A stretch of 35,721 nt of DNA from Gammaproteobacteria bacterium (GCA_015660645.1 DQKS01000093.1:1-35721), one strand, 5' to 3'. Positions 25,809-35,516 are shown, counted from the first letter of the stretch. Translations and numbers: made by a program. Notes: generated by a model from the letters alone, not told the origin.

Positions 25809-26222
25809 ATGAGTCATTCAAAAATTTTAATTACTTTCTTAGCAGTTTTCTTTGTTTTGGGAATTAATTCTTCAGAAGCTGAAGAGGCTATCAAGAAAAG
25901 AATTGCACCAGTAGGATCTGTCTGTATTCAAGGACAGGACTGTGCGAATGCAGTTGCTGCAGCTGCTCCAATTAGCTCTGCCTTAAGGACTGGAGAAGAG
26001 ATTTATGTAAATGCTTGTACGACTTGTCATAGTATTGGACTAGCAGGCGCACCAAAATTTGCTGATGCTTCTACTTGGGGTGTAAGGCCGGATAAAGGTA
26101 TAGCGGCTTTAACAATGTCGGTCAAAAATGGACTCAACGGCATGCCCCCAAAGGGAATGTGTATGGATTGTTCTGAAGATGAATTATCATCAGCCGTTCA
26201 ACACATGCTCGATAGTCTTTAG
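25809..26222 (+). CDS. Cytochrome c5
   Basis: A 137-residue periplasmic monoheme cytochrome. A Sec signal peptide (cleavage near SEA-EE, residue 24) is followed by the RIAPVGSVCIQGQDC segment common in c5 precursors, the heme site CTTCH at 70-74, a likely axial methionine in NGMPPKGM, and the C118/C121 pair that forms the c5-type disulfide. It is a likely electron donor to the aa3-type oxidase whose assembly factors start the window. Its stop overlaps the stop of the convergent HAD gene by a few bases, so no terminator fits between them. Confidence 0.9.
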   Translation: MSHSKILITFLAVFFVLGINSSEAEEAIKKRIAPVGSVCIQGQDCANAVAAAAPISSALRTGEEIYVNACTTCHSIGLAGAPKFADASTWGVRPDKGIAALTMSVKNGLNGMPPKGMCMDCSEDELSSAVQHMLDSL

Positions 26223-26911
26223 AAAGTTTGTACGGCCTCTTTTAAATCTGACCAATATTTAACTTCCAGAACTTGAATGTCTGAGAGAGGCCATTCTGAC
26301 TTATTTCCATTGTACCAAATAGATTTCATGCCGAAATCTAGACTTGCCTTCACGTCATTGATTGGGTGATCTCCTACGTGACATATTTCGTGTGCATCAA
26401 GACCAGTGTGTTTTGTAGCAGCCTCAAACATGACAGGATCTGGTTTGCTAGCATTTAGATCAGACGAAGAAAAAGAGAAATTAAAATAATGATCAATTCC
26501 TATTTTTTCTAAGTCAGCATTGCCGTTAGTGATAACACCCAAGGAATATTCCTTTTTTAACTCCTCTAAAGTTTCTTCAACTCCCTCATAAAGCTTAACT
26601 TCATTTCTGGCTGTAAAAAATATTTTAAAAGACTCGATTGCCATTGTTTCGGCACCTTCTCGAGAGTATCCTGCTAATAAACCAAGCTCTACAAATGAGA
26701 GTCTTCTTAGCTCAGAAAGTTGATTCACTAGATTAGGATTTTTAGAAACAAGCTTATCTCTTATAGCAAAAATATCTTTGGTATTTATAAGTGAAGCCGC
26801 GCCAGGGTAGTTGTCTTTTATCCAGCTATTAGTTTTTCTCTCTGCATTTAGGATCGTTGGCATGATTGGCCACAAGGTATCATCTAAGTCGAACGAAATG
26901 GCTTTTATCAT
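26219..26911 (-). CDS. HAD-superfamily phosphatase, YigB-like
   Basis: A 230-residue haloacid-dehalogenase-like hydrolase. Motif I is FDLDDTLWP at 8-16, motif II is VITNGN, motif III has KPDP, and motif IV is HVGDHPINDV. The helical cap fits subfamily I. In E. coli the related yigB follows xerC and dephosphorylates FMN; the same position here (2 nt after xerC) supports an orthologous role, but substrate choice in this family is broad. It is the last gene of the long minus-strand run. Confidence 0.85.
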   Translation of the reverse strand: MIKAISFDLDDTLWPIMPTILNAERKTNSWIKDNYPGAASLINTKDIFAIRDKLVSKNPNLVNQLSELRRLSFVELGLLAGYSREGAETMAIESFKIFFTARNEVKLYEGVEETLEELKKEYSLGVITNGNADLEKIGIDHYFNFSFSSSDLNASKPDPVMFEAATKHTGLDAHEICHVGDHPINDVKASLDFGMKSIWYNGNKSEWPLSDIQVLEVKYWSDLKEAVQTF

Positions 26912-26913
26912 GT

Positions 26914-27819
26914 TTATTTATCTGTTTTTTTAGCTCTTGGATGCGATTTATCATAAACTTTTGATAAGTGTTGAAAATCTAATTTGGTGTAAATTTGTGT
27001 AGTTCCAATATCTGAATGGCCTAACATTTCTTGAACTGCCCTTAGATCTCCACTGGATTCTAAAATATGACTCGCAAAAGAATGTCTTAGCATGTGAGGA
27101 TTAACAGAAGGTAGTCCTCTCATTTTGCTCAATTTTGCCAGTCTAAGTTGTACGGATCTTGGCGATATTCTTTTACCTTTATTGTTAAGAAAAAGGGCTT
27201 TTTCCCTATTAATATCAGGTTCTTTTATAAATTCACTTCTATGTACCAACCAGTCTCTAATTGCTTGAATAGCTTTTCTTCCTATGGGCAGATCTCTTGT
27301 TTTATTTCCCTTACCAACAACCCTGCAACTTCTTTCTTTTATAGAAATACTGGTTAAGTCTAAGTTGCAAAGTTCTGCTAGCCTTAGACCAGAAGAATAA
27401 AGGAATTCAGCCATCGCCTTATCCCTTATTTCAATAATGCCTTTTGGTTTGAAATCTAAAAGTCTTTGTACTAGGTCTGTGTCCATTGCTTTAGGAAGTA
27501 GTTTGGCCGCTTTTGGAGAACTTATACCATGAGCAGGGTTTGTACTTATTAGCCCTTCATCAGCTAGGTAATTAAAGAAACTTCTTATTGAAGAAAGTAG
27601 TCTCTGAAGACTTCTGGGGTTTAAACCTCGCCTTCTCTCTTTGTTCACATAGCTTCTTACATCATGTTCGCTGACCTTAAGCCAGCTCGAAACTTCTTGT
27701 TCATCTATATAGTTTTTAAACTTTTGCAGATCTCTTTTATAACTATCTAGGGTATGAAAAGAAAGTTGTTTAACAATTTCTAAGTGAGAAAGAAATTGGT
27801 TAATTTGAATTTGGAGCAT
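26914..27819 (-). CDS. xerC: Site-specific tyrosine recombinase XerC
   Basis: Chromosome dimer resolution recombinase acting at dif with XerD. The 301-residue protein has the N-terminal SAM-like core-binding domain (SHLEIVKQLSFHTLDSYKRD) and the catalytic set: R in SGLRLAEL, H-x-x-R in HMLRHSF, the second H in LGHSDIGTT, and the nucleophile Y in QIYTKLD. Its place after dapF and DUF484 is the standard housekeeping location, which separates it from phage integrases. It abuts the DUF484 stop with no gap. Confidence 0.95.
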   Translation of the reverse strand: MLQIQINQFLSHLEIVKQLSFHTLDSYKRDLQKFKNYIDEQEVSSWLKVSEHDVRSYVNKERRRGLNPRSLQRLLSSIRSFFNYLADEGLISTNPAHGISSPKAAKLLPKAMDTDLVQRLLDFKPKGIIEIRDKAMAEFLYSSGLRLAELCNLDLTSISIKERSCRVVGKGNKTRDLPIGRKAIQAIRDWLVHRSEFIKEPDINREKALFLNNKGKRISPRSVQLRLAKLSKMRGLPSVNPHMLRHSFASHILESSGDLRAVQEMLGHSDIGTTQIYTKLDFQHLSKVYDKSHPRAKKTDK

Positions 27820-28482
27820 TTACTTATTAGATTTTTCAATCAACTTGTTAATTACTTCTGCCGCGAAGTCCAGGAAAAGGGTATCTTTTGTGGAGTCGTA
27901 TTTTCCTTTTGTATTTGATCCTAAGGCTAAAACACCTGGGCACTCCGAATTTCTTAGAGGGACCAATGCACACTCAATAATCTTTGCTGATTTTCCGAAT
28001 ATGAATTGTGCCTGTTCTTTAGATAAGGGGCCACAATAAATGTCTTTCGTATTATATAAGTCACCAAAGTTCTTATGTGCTAACTTCAATTTTCTATAAC
28101 GTCCTCTGGGTAAGTATTTTTGTTCTTTAAAAAACAAGAGCTGGCATTTGTTAGCATCAAACTTTTTTTCGAAAGCTTGTTCAGTTTTAGTTACAATTTC
28201 AGTAGCATCTTGACAGTCGATCAACTCTACGATTAGTTGTTTGGTTAACCCGAAGATGTCTTCATTATTTTTAGCAATTGTTAATAGATTTAATAGGTTG
28301 TTGGTAGTTGAGTTGTAATTATCTCTCAGAATTTCTACTTGTCTCTGAATTAAAGAAACCGCCCCACCGGCATCATGGATGACTTCTAACGATTTAAGGA
28401 CTTCTGGATTCTTGCTTAGAAAGTCCGGATTTAGCAATAGGAATTCTTGTACTTGCTTGTTAGTAAGGTTTTTTTGACTCAT
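27820..28482 (-). CDS. DUF484 family protein (YigA-like)
   Basis: A 220-residue protein of the DUF484 family, found between dapF and xerC in many gammaproteobacteria. The N-terminal FLLLNPDFLSKNPEVL pattern is typical, as is LIQRQVEILRDNY, which looks coiled-coil; a GAF-like domain fills the rest. No biochemical role is firmly known. The start overlaps the dapF stop by 4 nt and the end touches xerC, so it is embedded in the operon. Confidence 0.85.
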   Translation of the reverse strand: MSQKNLTNKQVQEFLLLNPDFLSKNPEVLKSLEVIHDAGGAVSLIQRQVEILRDNYNSTTNNLLNLLTIAKNNEDIFGLTKQLIVELIDCQDATEIVTKTEQAFEKKFDANKCQLLFFKEQKYLPRGRYRKLKLAHKNFGDLYNTKDIYCGPLSKEQAQFIFGKSAKIIECALVPLRNSECPGVLALGSNTKGKYDSTKDTLFLDFAAEVINKLIEKSNK

Positions 28483-29306
28483 ATTTCTAAAGACAATTGA
28501 TTTATATAATTTGCTTTTCCAATTGCAAGCAACTCCCCAGTATCTTTGGTGTACTCTACTTGTAAAGAACCTTCTGTGAATCTAACTTCAACACTTCGGT
28601 TAAGGAGATTCAACTCATTCCCAGCAACTACTGCAGCACACGCTCCGCTTCCACAAGCCAAAGTTTCTCCTACACCCCTTTCGAATACTCTTAATTCAAT
28701 TTTGTCTGGAGATAAAGTTTTAGCAATACCAAAGTTAATACCTTCAGGGAACCAGTTAGAACCTTGAAGTTCAGCACCCACCTCCGGCAAGGGGAAGTTT
28801 GTTATCTCCTCTACAAAGCAAATAGCATGAGGATTGCCGATGTTCAGAAAATAAATATCAATATCCGCCTTAGCAGTAGTTAAAGATATAATATTTTCGA
28901 AGTTAGCTTGCGGCAAGTTTTCTCGGCCTAATGTAAAATTTGGTGGAGAGATCTTTGCTGAATAACATCCATTTGAGGCTTCCTGCAAGTTCCAGATTCC
29001 ACCTAAAGTACTTACGGAGAACTTTTCGTGTGGGAGCAGGCCACTATCAATGACATACTTTGCTAAACATCTGGCACCATTAATACAGTTTTTTGCTTCA
29101 GAGCCATCGGTATTAAAAATTCTTGCTTTTAAATGAAGTTCTGGATCTTCGGGAGGTTCAATTGTAATAAGTTGATCAAAGCTGACTTGCTCTTCAGATA
29201 TAATTTTTAAAATTTGTTCTTGATGAATGACCCCGTCTTGCCTTATTAAATCAACAATAACTACTATATTACCTAGACCAGATAGCTTGTGTGCTTCAAG
29301 TTCCAT
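28479..29306 (-). CDS. dapF: Diaminopimelate epimerase, divergent
   Basis: Converts LL-DAP to meso-DAP for peptidoglycan and lysine synthesis. From the ATG at 29306 it has 275 residues. The catalytic cysteines are C74 (NCINGARC) and C218 (ETLACGSGAC), and FNTDGSE and GNPHA are conserved. Two signature positions differ from the usual pattern: GLGNIV instead of GxGNDF at 10-15, and CING instead of CGNG at 74-77. I reject the TTG at 29330 because MELEAHKLSGLGN aligns with the normal family start. The gene overlaps lysA by 11 nt. Confidence 0.9.
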   Translation of the reverse strand: MELEAHKLSGLGNIVVIVDLIRQDGVIHQEQILKIISEEQVSFDQLITIEPPEDPELHLKARIFNTDGSEAKNCINGARCLAKYVIDSGLLPHEKFSVSTLGGIWNLQEASNGCYSAKISPPNFTLGRENLPQANFENIISLTTAKADIDIYFLNIGNPHAICFVEEITNFPLPEVGAELQGSNWFPEGINFGIAKTLSPDKIELRVFERGVGETLACGSGACAAVVAGNELNLLNRSVEVRFTEGSLQVEYTKDTGELLAIGKANYINQLSLEI

Positions 29307-30543
29307 TGTTGTTGGTTTCCAATGAAACAAGTTCTTTAAAACTCTCTCTTCTTTTAATTACTTGGACCGTCGAGCCTTCAATCAAGATTTCAGGAGGTCT
29401 AAGTCTGGTGTTGTAATTAGAGGACATAACGTACCCATAAGCACCTACATCATGAATTGCCAAAAGCGATCCTTCTTCAACTTTAAGTGCCCTATCTTTT
29501 GCTAAACTATCCGCACTTTCGCACACCGGCCCAACCACTTGATAGATTTTTTCTTCAAGTTCTTTAGAGTCCAGGGTGGAGACATTATGCCAGGAGGAGT
29601 AGAGAGAAGGTCTCATCAAGTCATTCATTCCTGCATCTATGATGGCAAAATTTAAATTTTCAGTTTCTTTGATGTATTCAACTTGGGTTAAGAGCACACC
29701 GGCATTGCCTATAATGGACCTACCAGGTTCAAGAATTAGATCAAAGTTTAAATCACCCAACCTGTTTAGGGTTTGGCTGATAATTTCAGAAGGGTTTGCT
29801 CTTTCTTCGTCTTTATAAGTAATACCAAGACCGCCCCCAATATCAAGAAAAGTAACAGTGTTTAGATCCCTATTAACTTCATCTGCTAAATGAATTAAAT
29901 GTTCCAGGCTATCAAGGATTAATTCAGGTTTTATTATTTGAGAGCCAATATGACAAGCCAACCCTATAAGGTTTATATTCTCACTGGTTCTAATTTTTTG
30001 AGACATATTTAATGCAACTTCTTTTGTTACTCCAAATTTAGAAGTTTTTAAGCCTGTCTCAATATAAGGATGAGATTCTGCAGAAATATCAGGATTAACT
30101 CTAATGGCACAATTTGCCTCCACTCCCATCTCTTTCGCTATCTCTATAATTCTATTAAGTTCATTCTCAGATTCTATGTTGATAGAAAAGATATTTTCTT
30201 TCAGAGCGAGTTGGATCTCTGCTTTAGTTTTCCCTACTCCAGAAAACACTATGTTTTTTGGGTCGGCGCCTGCTAAAAGGCACCTTCTAAGTTCGTTACC
30301 GGATACCACATCAAATCCAGACCCCATTTCATTTAAGAGTTTTAGAATATTGATATTAGAGTTAGATTTAACGGAGAAGCAAACTTTATCGTCCTGCCTT
30401 AATGCATCTTTGTATTCGAGGAATCTAGACCGAATCAGCGAGGCAGAATAAACGTAAGTTGGAGTTCCATAAGAAACCGCTAAATCAGATAACAGAATAT
30501 CGTCTAGAAATAGCTCTCCATTGTTTCTATTAAACCCTTTCAT
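29296..30543 (-). CDS. lysA: Diaminopimelate decarboxylase
   Basis: PLP enzyme that makes L-lysine from meso-DAP. From the ATG at 30543 it has 415 residues; an in-frame ATG three codons upstream (30552) is possible, but MKGFNRNNGELFLDDILL looks like the usual N-terminus. The PLP lysine lies in CFSVKSNSN, the phosphate-binding region includes LDIGGGLGI and EPGRSIIG, and the active-site cysteine is in GPVCESAD. The final DVGAYGYVMSSNYN block is typical. Its start overlaps the end of lptM by 14 nt and its end overlaps dapF, so the three are likely co-translated. Confidence 0.95.
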   Translation of the reverse strand: MKGFNRNNGELFLDDILLSDLAVSYGTPTYVYSASLIRSRFLEYKDALRQDDKVCFSVKSNSNINILKLLNEMGSGFDVVSGNELRRCLLAGADPKNIVFSGVGKTKAEIQLALKENIFSINIESENELNRIIEIAKEMGVEANCAIRVNPDISAESHPYIETGLKTSKFGVTKEVALNMSQKIRTSENINLIGLACHIGSQIIKPELILDSLEHLIHLADEVNRDLNTVTFLDIGGGLGITYKDEERANPSEIISQTLNRLGDLNFDLILEPGRSIIGNAGVLLTQVEYIKETENLNFAIIDAGMNDLMRPSLYSSWHNVSTLDSKELEEKIYQVVGPVCESADSLAKDRALKVEEGSLLAIHDVGAYGYVMSSNYNTRLRPPEILIEGSTVQVIKRRESFKELVSLETNNNGT

Positions 30544-30658
30544 GAGGCGCATTATATGTGTCTATGGGGAGATACAGAGGTCCTTTTTGACCACATCCAT
30601 CAAGAAAGGCAATACACACTAGTGTAAATACAACAATTTTAAGCGTTGAACTAAGCAT
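30530..30658 (-). CDS. lptM: LptM-like small lipoprotein (LppL/YifL family)
   Basis: A 42-codon gene too short for most ORF callers. The protein has a short signal (residues 1-21) and the lipobox cysteine C22 followed at once by the family hallmark GQKGPLYLP, then a short polar tail. LptM (formerly YifL) is an outer-membrane lipoprotein that assists maturation of the LptD/LptE lipopolysaccharide translocon. A gene for this protein directly upstream of lysA is a conserved arrangement. It starts on the base after the argH stop (TAAATG) and overlaps lysA by 14 nt. Confidence 0.92.
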   Translation of the reverse strand: MLSSTLKIVVFTLVCIAFLDGCGQKGPLYLPIDTYNAPHERV

Positions 30659-32059
30659 TTACTTTCTTTTATTTAGAATTTTTACAGCCCTTTCGATTTG
30701 CCTTTTTACTTGGACTGGTGCTGTGCCACCTACAAGATTTCTAGCCTTTACGGCTTGAGATGGGTCCAGATATATTTTTACATCGTCGGTTATAACCTTT
30801 GAAAATTTTCTTAGTTCATTGGTTGATAAATCAAAAATTTGGAGTCCTTTGCTTTCTGCATGTTTTACAATTCTTCCTACCACTTCATGGGCTTTTCTAA
30901 ACGGCACATCCTTTTCAACCAGGTAGTCTGCCAAGTCAGTTGCCGTTATTTGCCCGATATTACAGTCAAGCCTCATCTTTTTTGTATTGGCATTTATGCT
31001 AGTTACCATGAGAGAGAAAATCTCAAGACTGGTTGTGCAGTAATCAGCTGCATCAAATATAAAACTTTTATCTTCTTGCATGTCTCGGTTGTAAGCCAAA
31101 GGTTGATTTTTCATTAATGACAATATTCCCATTAGGCTGGCAATGGTTTTTGAAGAACCTCCTCTTATGAGTTCGGCAACATCCGGGTTTTTCTTTTGCG
31201 GCATTATAGAAGAGCCCGTACAGAATTCGTCTGAGAGTTGTACGTAATTAAATTGAGAAGAAGACCACAAGACTAATTCTTCACAGATTCTAGATAGATG
31301 AACTCCTAATATGCTCGCATTAGCAGTAAACTCCATAGCAAAGTCTCTATCACTCACTGCATCTATTGAATTATTAGATATGCCTTTAAAGTTTAATCTT
31401 TTTGCTAGCATAGCCCTGTCTACTTTAAATCTACTACCTGCAAGGGCAGCAGAACCCAATGGCATTACACTCATCCTTTTTTGAGAGTCGGAGAATCTAG
31501 AAAAGTCCCTATCAAGCATTTCAAACCAAGACATTAAGTGATGGCCAAAAGTTATAGGTTGAGCAATTTGCATGTGGGTAAAGCCAGGCATGATATCTTC
31601 AGCATGCTTTTTTGCTTTTTTTACAATAGACTTTTGGGCTTGGTTAATAAGAGTCAGTATTTCGGAAATAGTAGAATCAAGATGTAGCCTAAGATCGGTA
31701 GAGATCTGATCGTTCCTAGATCTTCCGGTGTGTAGTTTTTTAGCTGCATTTCCTGCTTTTTTAAATAAAGCAGACTCTATGTTCATGTGCACATCTTCAA
31801 GTTCATGTTTCCATTCAAACTTTCCAGATTCTATTTCTAATAAAATAGATTTAAGTCCTTTGCTGATCTTCAAATAGTCTTTCGCAGATATGACTTTTGC
31901 TTCTTTCAATGCCAATGCATAGGCCAAAGAGCCCGCTATATCTTCTTTATACAATCTTTTATCAACATCCACGGAGCTTGTGTAGTTTTGTGTTATTGCG
32001 CCGGCACCTTGTGAGAACCTGGCGCCCCACAACGGGTTAGTTGTAGATTTATTACTCAT
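30659..32059 (-). CDS. argH: Argininosuccinate lyase
   Basis: Splits argininosuccinate into arginine and fumarate, the last step of arginine synthesis. The 466-residue protein has the fumarase/aspartase-superfamily signature SSIMPQKKNPD, the substrate-binding SRNDQISTDLRL segment, and the HMQIAQP histidine region. Its start shares one base with the metF stop (TAATG junction) and lptM begins directly after its stop, placing it in the middle of the long minus-strand operon. Confidence 0.96.
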   Translation of the reverse strand: MSNKSTTNPLWGARFSQGAGAITQNYTSSVDVDKRLYKEDIAGSLAYALALKEAKVISAKDYLKISKGLKSILLEIESGKFEWKHELEDVHMNIESALFKKAGNAAKKLHTGRSRNDQISTDLRLHLDSTISEILTLINQAQKSIVKKAKKHAEDIMPGFTHMQIAQPITFGHHLMSWFEMLDRDFSRFSDSQKRMSVMPLGSAALAGSRFKVDRAMLAKRLNFKGISNNSIDAVSDRDFAMEFTANASILGVHLSRICEELVLWSSSQFNYVQLSDEFCTGSSIMPQKKNPDVAELIRGGSSKTIASLMGILSLMKNQPLAYNRDMQEDKSFIFDAADYCTTSLEIFSLMVTSINANTKKMRLDCNIGQITATDLADYLVEKDVPFRKAHEVVGRIVKHAESKGLQIFDLSTNELRKFSKVITDDVKIYLDPSQAVKARNLVGGTAPVQVKRQIERAVKILNKRK

Positions 32060-32895
32060 TATTCTGACCTCAAAGATTCTACTATAGTTTTTGTAGGCTC
32101 TAATTGGTTTATTGTATAGAAATGTATTCCAGGCGCACCAAAGGCGAGTAAATCATTGCTTAGATAGGTTAAAAACTCTATTCCATATTTAACAACATCT
32201 TTTTCATTTAGTTTTTCTAAATCTTCAATAATTTTATTCGGTATCTTAGCTCCACAGTTACCTGCCATTCTGATCAGGGAGTCTTTATTAGTTATGGTTA
32301 TTAAGCCCGGAGTAATAGGTATGTTTAAATTTGCCTTTTCACACCTGTCAGCAAAATCATAATAAGCTTCGGCTAGAAAGAAAAACTGAGTAATAGCTCC
32401 ATCGGCACCTGCCTTAACTTTATTAGTAAAATGTTCAAAGTCTTTGTCGGCGCTTAGTGCTTGAGGGTGTACTTCAGGGTAAGCACCAACTTCAATATGA
32501 AATTGGTTATTGTAAGAATTTTTAATAAACTCAACTAGCTCATTTGCGTAAGGGAACTCACTATACCCTCCTACTCCAGAAGGCAGATCTCCTCTCAACA
32601 CAACAAGTCTTTTAAAACCAGCTCGCACATAAGCATCAAGTATGGATTTTATTTCTTGTTTTGTAGAGCCAACCCCAGAAATATGAGGGCAAGGATCAAT
32701 ATCCGTACTTTCTTTTATAGCTAGACAAGTATTGAGAGTACCTTCTTGAGTCGTCCCTCCAGCCCCAAAGGTAACGGAGAAGTACTCTGGCGATAAGTCT
32801 TCTAAATTTTTTGTAAGGGATATGAGTTTCTCTTTTCCCAAGTCTGTCTTGGGAGGAAAAAACTCAAAACTTATTGTTTTGGAGTTTATTTCCAT
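32059..32895 (-). CDS. metF: 5,10-methylenetetrahydrofolate reductase
   Basis: FAD enzyme that makes 5-methyl-THF for methionine synthase. The 278-residue TIM barrel has the start motif SFEFFPPKT, then SVTFGAGGTT, the LVVLRGDLP substrate/FAD segment and AITQFFF. Length is in the range of the bacterial catalytic domain without the eukaryotic regulatory part. It follows ahcY by 12 nt and precedes argH with a one-base overlap, so it joins methyl-cycle genes to arginine synthesis in one transcription unit. Confidence 0.95.
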   Translation of the reverse strand: MEINSKTISFEFFPPKTDLGKEKLISLTKNLEDLSPEYFSVTFGAGGTTQEGTLNTCLAIKESTDIDPCPHISGVGSTKQEIKSILDAYVRAGFKRLVVLRGDLPSGVGGYSEFPYANELVEFIKNSYNNQFHIEVGAYPEVHPQALSADKDFEHFTNKVKAGADGAITQFFFLAEAYYDFADRCEKANLNIPITPGLITITNKDSLIRMAGNCGAKIPNKIIEDLEKLNEKDVVKYGIEFLTYLSNDLLAFGAPGIHFYTINQLEPTKTIVESLRSE

Positions 32896-32907
32896 AATGC
32901 TTACAAC

Positions 32908-34311
32908 CTAATATTTATAAATTTCTGTTTTAAAAGGTCCTTCATTTGGGACGTTTATATAGTCTGATTGTTGATCCGATAGTTTTGTCATTACACCGCC
33001 AAACCCTTCAACCATATAACCTGCTACCTCTTCATCTAATTTTTTGGGTAGAACTTCAACTGTGATAAGTTCTTTCTTAACCTCTTCATCGTTAATGTTT
33101 GCAAATTTCTTTTCGTACAGATGCATTTGGGCAAGAACTTGGTTGGCAAAAGAACCATCCATGATTCTTGAGGGATGCCCAGTGGCATTTCCTAGATTAA
33201 CCAGCCTGCCTTCTGAAAGAAGGATTAAATAATCCTTGCTTTCCAGATCAGGAGTATCTCCCGCCTTGGTGTCTTTGAAGATTTTATGTACCTGCGGTTT
33301 TACTTCTTCCCAGGCCCATTCTTCTCTCATAAATGCAGTGTCAATCTCTGTGTCAAAATGTCCAATATTGCAAACAACCGCTCCTTTTTTAAGGGCTTTA
33401 AGCATGTGTTTATCACAAACTTTGTAATTGCCTGTTGCAGTGACAACTAGGTCAGTGTCTGCCAGTAATGTTTTATTAATAGATTCTTCATTATCCTTAT
33501 TAATTCCATCTATGTAAGGTGAAACAACTTCATATCCATCCATACAAGCTTGCATGGCACAAATGGGATCAATCTCCGTAACTCTAACTATCATGCCTTC
33601 TTGCTTCAGACTTTGTGCTGATCCTTTGCCAACATCTCCATAACCTATAACAAGAGCCTTTCTTCCAGCTAAGAACATGTCTGTTCCTCTTTTTATTCCA
33701 TCATTTAAGCTGTGTCGAGTACCATATTTGTTATCATTTTTTGATTTTGTCACTGAATCATTTACGTTTATAGCAGGAACTTTTAGTTGATTATTCGCTA
33801 TCATTTCATGAAGTCGAACAACTCCTGTAGTAGTTTCTTCGGTGATTCCATGAATATTGTTTAATATTTCTGGATACTTAGTATGGGCCATTGCTGTTAA
33901 GTCCCCACCGTCATCTAAGATCATGTTGGCCTCCCACGGCGAACCGTCTTTTAAGATTGTTTGCTCAATACACCAATCAAATTCTTCGTCTGTTTGACCT
34001 TTCCAGGCAAAAACAGGTATGCCAGCAGCTGCTATTGCAGCAGCAGCATGATCTTGAGTAGAGAATATATTACAACCTGACCACCTTACTTCTGCTCCAA
34101 GAACGACAAGCGTTTCTATTAGCACGGCAGTTTGTATGGTCATATGAATACAACCTAGCACCTTTGCATCTTTCAGAGGTTTCTCATTACCGTAACGCTC
34201 TCTTAGCTTCATCAAAGCTGGCATTTCAGACTGAGCTATTACAATTTCTTTCCTGCCCCATTCTGCTAAAGATATGTCGGCTACTTTAAAATCTTGGTTA
34301 TTTTTTTCCAT
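32908..34311 (-). CDS. ahcY: S-adenosylhomocysteinase
   Basis: NAD-dependent enzyme that hydrolyses SAH to homocysteine and adenosine and so relieves inhibition of methyltransferases. The 467-residue length includes the bacterial-type insertion. The NAD Rossmann motif is [10 protein letters not shown], the substrate site has [12 protein letters not shown], and the C-terminal lysine-tyrosine tail is [12 protein letters not shown]. It lies 18 nt downstream of metK, forming a compact SAM-recycling pair. No SAH riboswitch could sit in so short a gap. Confidence 0.97.
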   Translation of the reverse strand: MEKNNQDFKVADISLAEWGRKEIVIAQSEMPALMKLRERYGNEKPLKDAKVLGCIHMTIQTAVLIETLVVLGAEVRWSGCNIFSTQDHAAAAIAAAGIPVFAWKGQTDEEFDWCIEQTILKDGSPWEANMILDDGGDLTAMAHTKYPEILNNIHGITEETTTGVVRLHEMIANNQLKVPAINVNDSVTKSKNDNKYGTRHSLNDGIKRGTDMFLAGRKALVIGYGDVGKGSAQSLKQEGMIVRVTEIDPICAMQACMDGYEVVSPYIDGINKDNEESINKTLLADTDLVVTATGNYKVCDKHMLKALKKGAVVCNIGHFDTEIDTAFMREEWAWEEVKPQVHKIFKDTKAGDTPDLESKDYLILLSEGRLVNLGNATGHPSRIMDGSFANQVLAQMHLYEKKFANINDEEVKKELITVEVLPKKLDEEVAGYMVEGFGGVMTKLSDQQSDYINVPNEGPFKTEIYKY

Positions 34312-34329
34312 TTTTATTTTTTTATTTAA

Positions 34330-35487
34330 TTAAGATTGGAGGGCTTCAACTTTATCGGTTTTTTCCCATGTAAAGGCTTCTTCTTCTCTTCCAAAATGAC
34401 CATAGGCAGCAGTAGCTTGATATATTGGTCTCTTTAGGTCGAGCATGTTTATTAATTGTCTTGGCCTAAGATCAAAATATTCTCTAATAAGATTTGATAT
34501 TTTTTCTTCAGATATTTTTGATGTTCCAAAAGTATTAACACTAATAGAAGTTGGTTCAGCAACTCCAATAGCATAAGAAACTTGTATTTCACACCTGTCT
34601 GCAAGTCCAGAGGCCACAATATTTTTGGCTACATATCTTCCTGCATAAGCGGCCGAACGGTCTACTTTCGAAGGGTCTTTACCAGAAAAAGCACCGCCCC
34701 CATGTCTGGCCATACCCCCATAGGTATCAACAATAATCTTTCTTCCGGTTAAACCACAATCTCCAGCAGGCCCCCCAATAACAAATTTCCCAGTAGGGTT
34801 GATGAAATATTTTGTATCTTGCGTAAGCCAGTTCGAAGGAAGAATAGGTTTGACTATTTCTTCCATAACCCCTTCTTTTAGATCAGCCTGAGAAACATCT
34901 GGGTCGTGTTGAGTTGACAGGACTACAGCAGATATAGATTCAGGCACTCCATCTTCTCCGTAGACAAAACTCACCTGGCTTTTAGCGTCAGGTCTTAACC
35001 AGGCTAGTTTCCCAGATTTTCTTATAAAAGCTTGCCGCTCAACCAGTCGGTGCGAATATGTTATTGGAGCTGGCATCAAAACTTCAGTCTCGTTTGTGGC
35101 ATAACCAAACATCAAGCCTTGATCTCCCGCTCCCTGATTTAAATCCTCTCCTTCTCCTTCGTTTACACCTTGTGCAATATCTTGAGATTGTTTACCTATT
35201 ACATTCATGACTTTACAAGTAGCTCCGTCTGTTCCGGTCGCTATGTCGTCATAACCTATATCAGTGATCACTTTTCTAGTGATTGATTCTAAATCTGGTG
35301 TAGAAGAACTCGTAATTTCTCCCGCTAACACAACCAAGTTATCTTTTATTAGTGTCTCACAGGCTACCCTTGATTCAGGGTCATCTCTTAGCATTGCATC
35401 TAAAACTGCATCGGAGATCTGATCTGCCATTTTATCGGGATGTCCTTCAGAAACTGACTCAGATGTAAAAATCTTATATTCAGACAT
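34330..35487 (-). CDS. metK: S-adenosylmethionine synthetase
   Basis: Makes SAM from methionine and ATP. The 385-residue protein has [14 protein letters not shown] near residue 13, [12 protein letters not shown] in the middle, and the P-loop-like [19 protein letters not shown] late in the chain; all are MAT signatures. It leads the metK-ahcY-metF-argH run and is divergent from transketolase across a 145-nt gap. A -10 box TAGAAT with GC-rich discriminator lies about 25 nt upstream of the start. Confidence 0.97.
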   Translation of the reverse strand: MSEYKIFTSESVSEGHPDKMADQISDAVLDAMLRDDPESRVACETLIKDNLVVLAGEITSSSTPDLESITRKVITDIGYDDIATGTDGATCKVMNVIGKQSQDIAQGVNEGEGEDLNQGAGDQGLMFGYATNETEVLMPAPITYSHRLVERQAFIRKSGKLAWLRPDAKSQVSFVYGEDGVPESISAVVLSTQHDPDVSQADLKEGVMEEIVKPILPSNWLTQDTKYFINPTGKFVIGGPAGDCGLTGRKIIVDTYGGMARHGGGAFSGKDPSKVDRSAAYAGRYVAKNIVASGLADRCEIQVSYAIGVAEPTSISVNTFGTSKISEEKISNLIREYFDLRPRQLINMLDLKRPIYQATAAYGHFGREEEAFTWEKTDKVEALQS

Positions 35488-35510
35488 TATATTTCCTTAA
35501 AAAAGAGCGC

Positions 35511-35516
35511 ATTCTA
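35511..35516 (-). promoter_or_regulatory. metK: -10 box of the metK promoter
   Basis: TAGAAT on the minus strand followed by GCGCTC and a T-run, about 24 nt before the metK ATG. The -35 is weak at normal spacing. Confidence 0.45.

Noticed and set aside
26914-27819. Tyrosine recombinase as a sign of an integrated element
   Set aside because: Position after dapF-DUF484 and the full XerC motif set mark it as housekeeping chromosome-dimer resolution.
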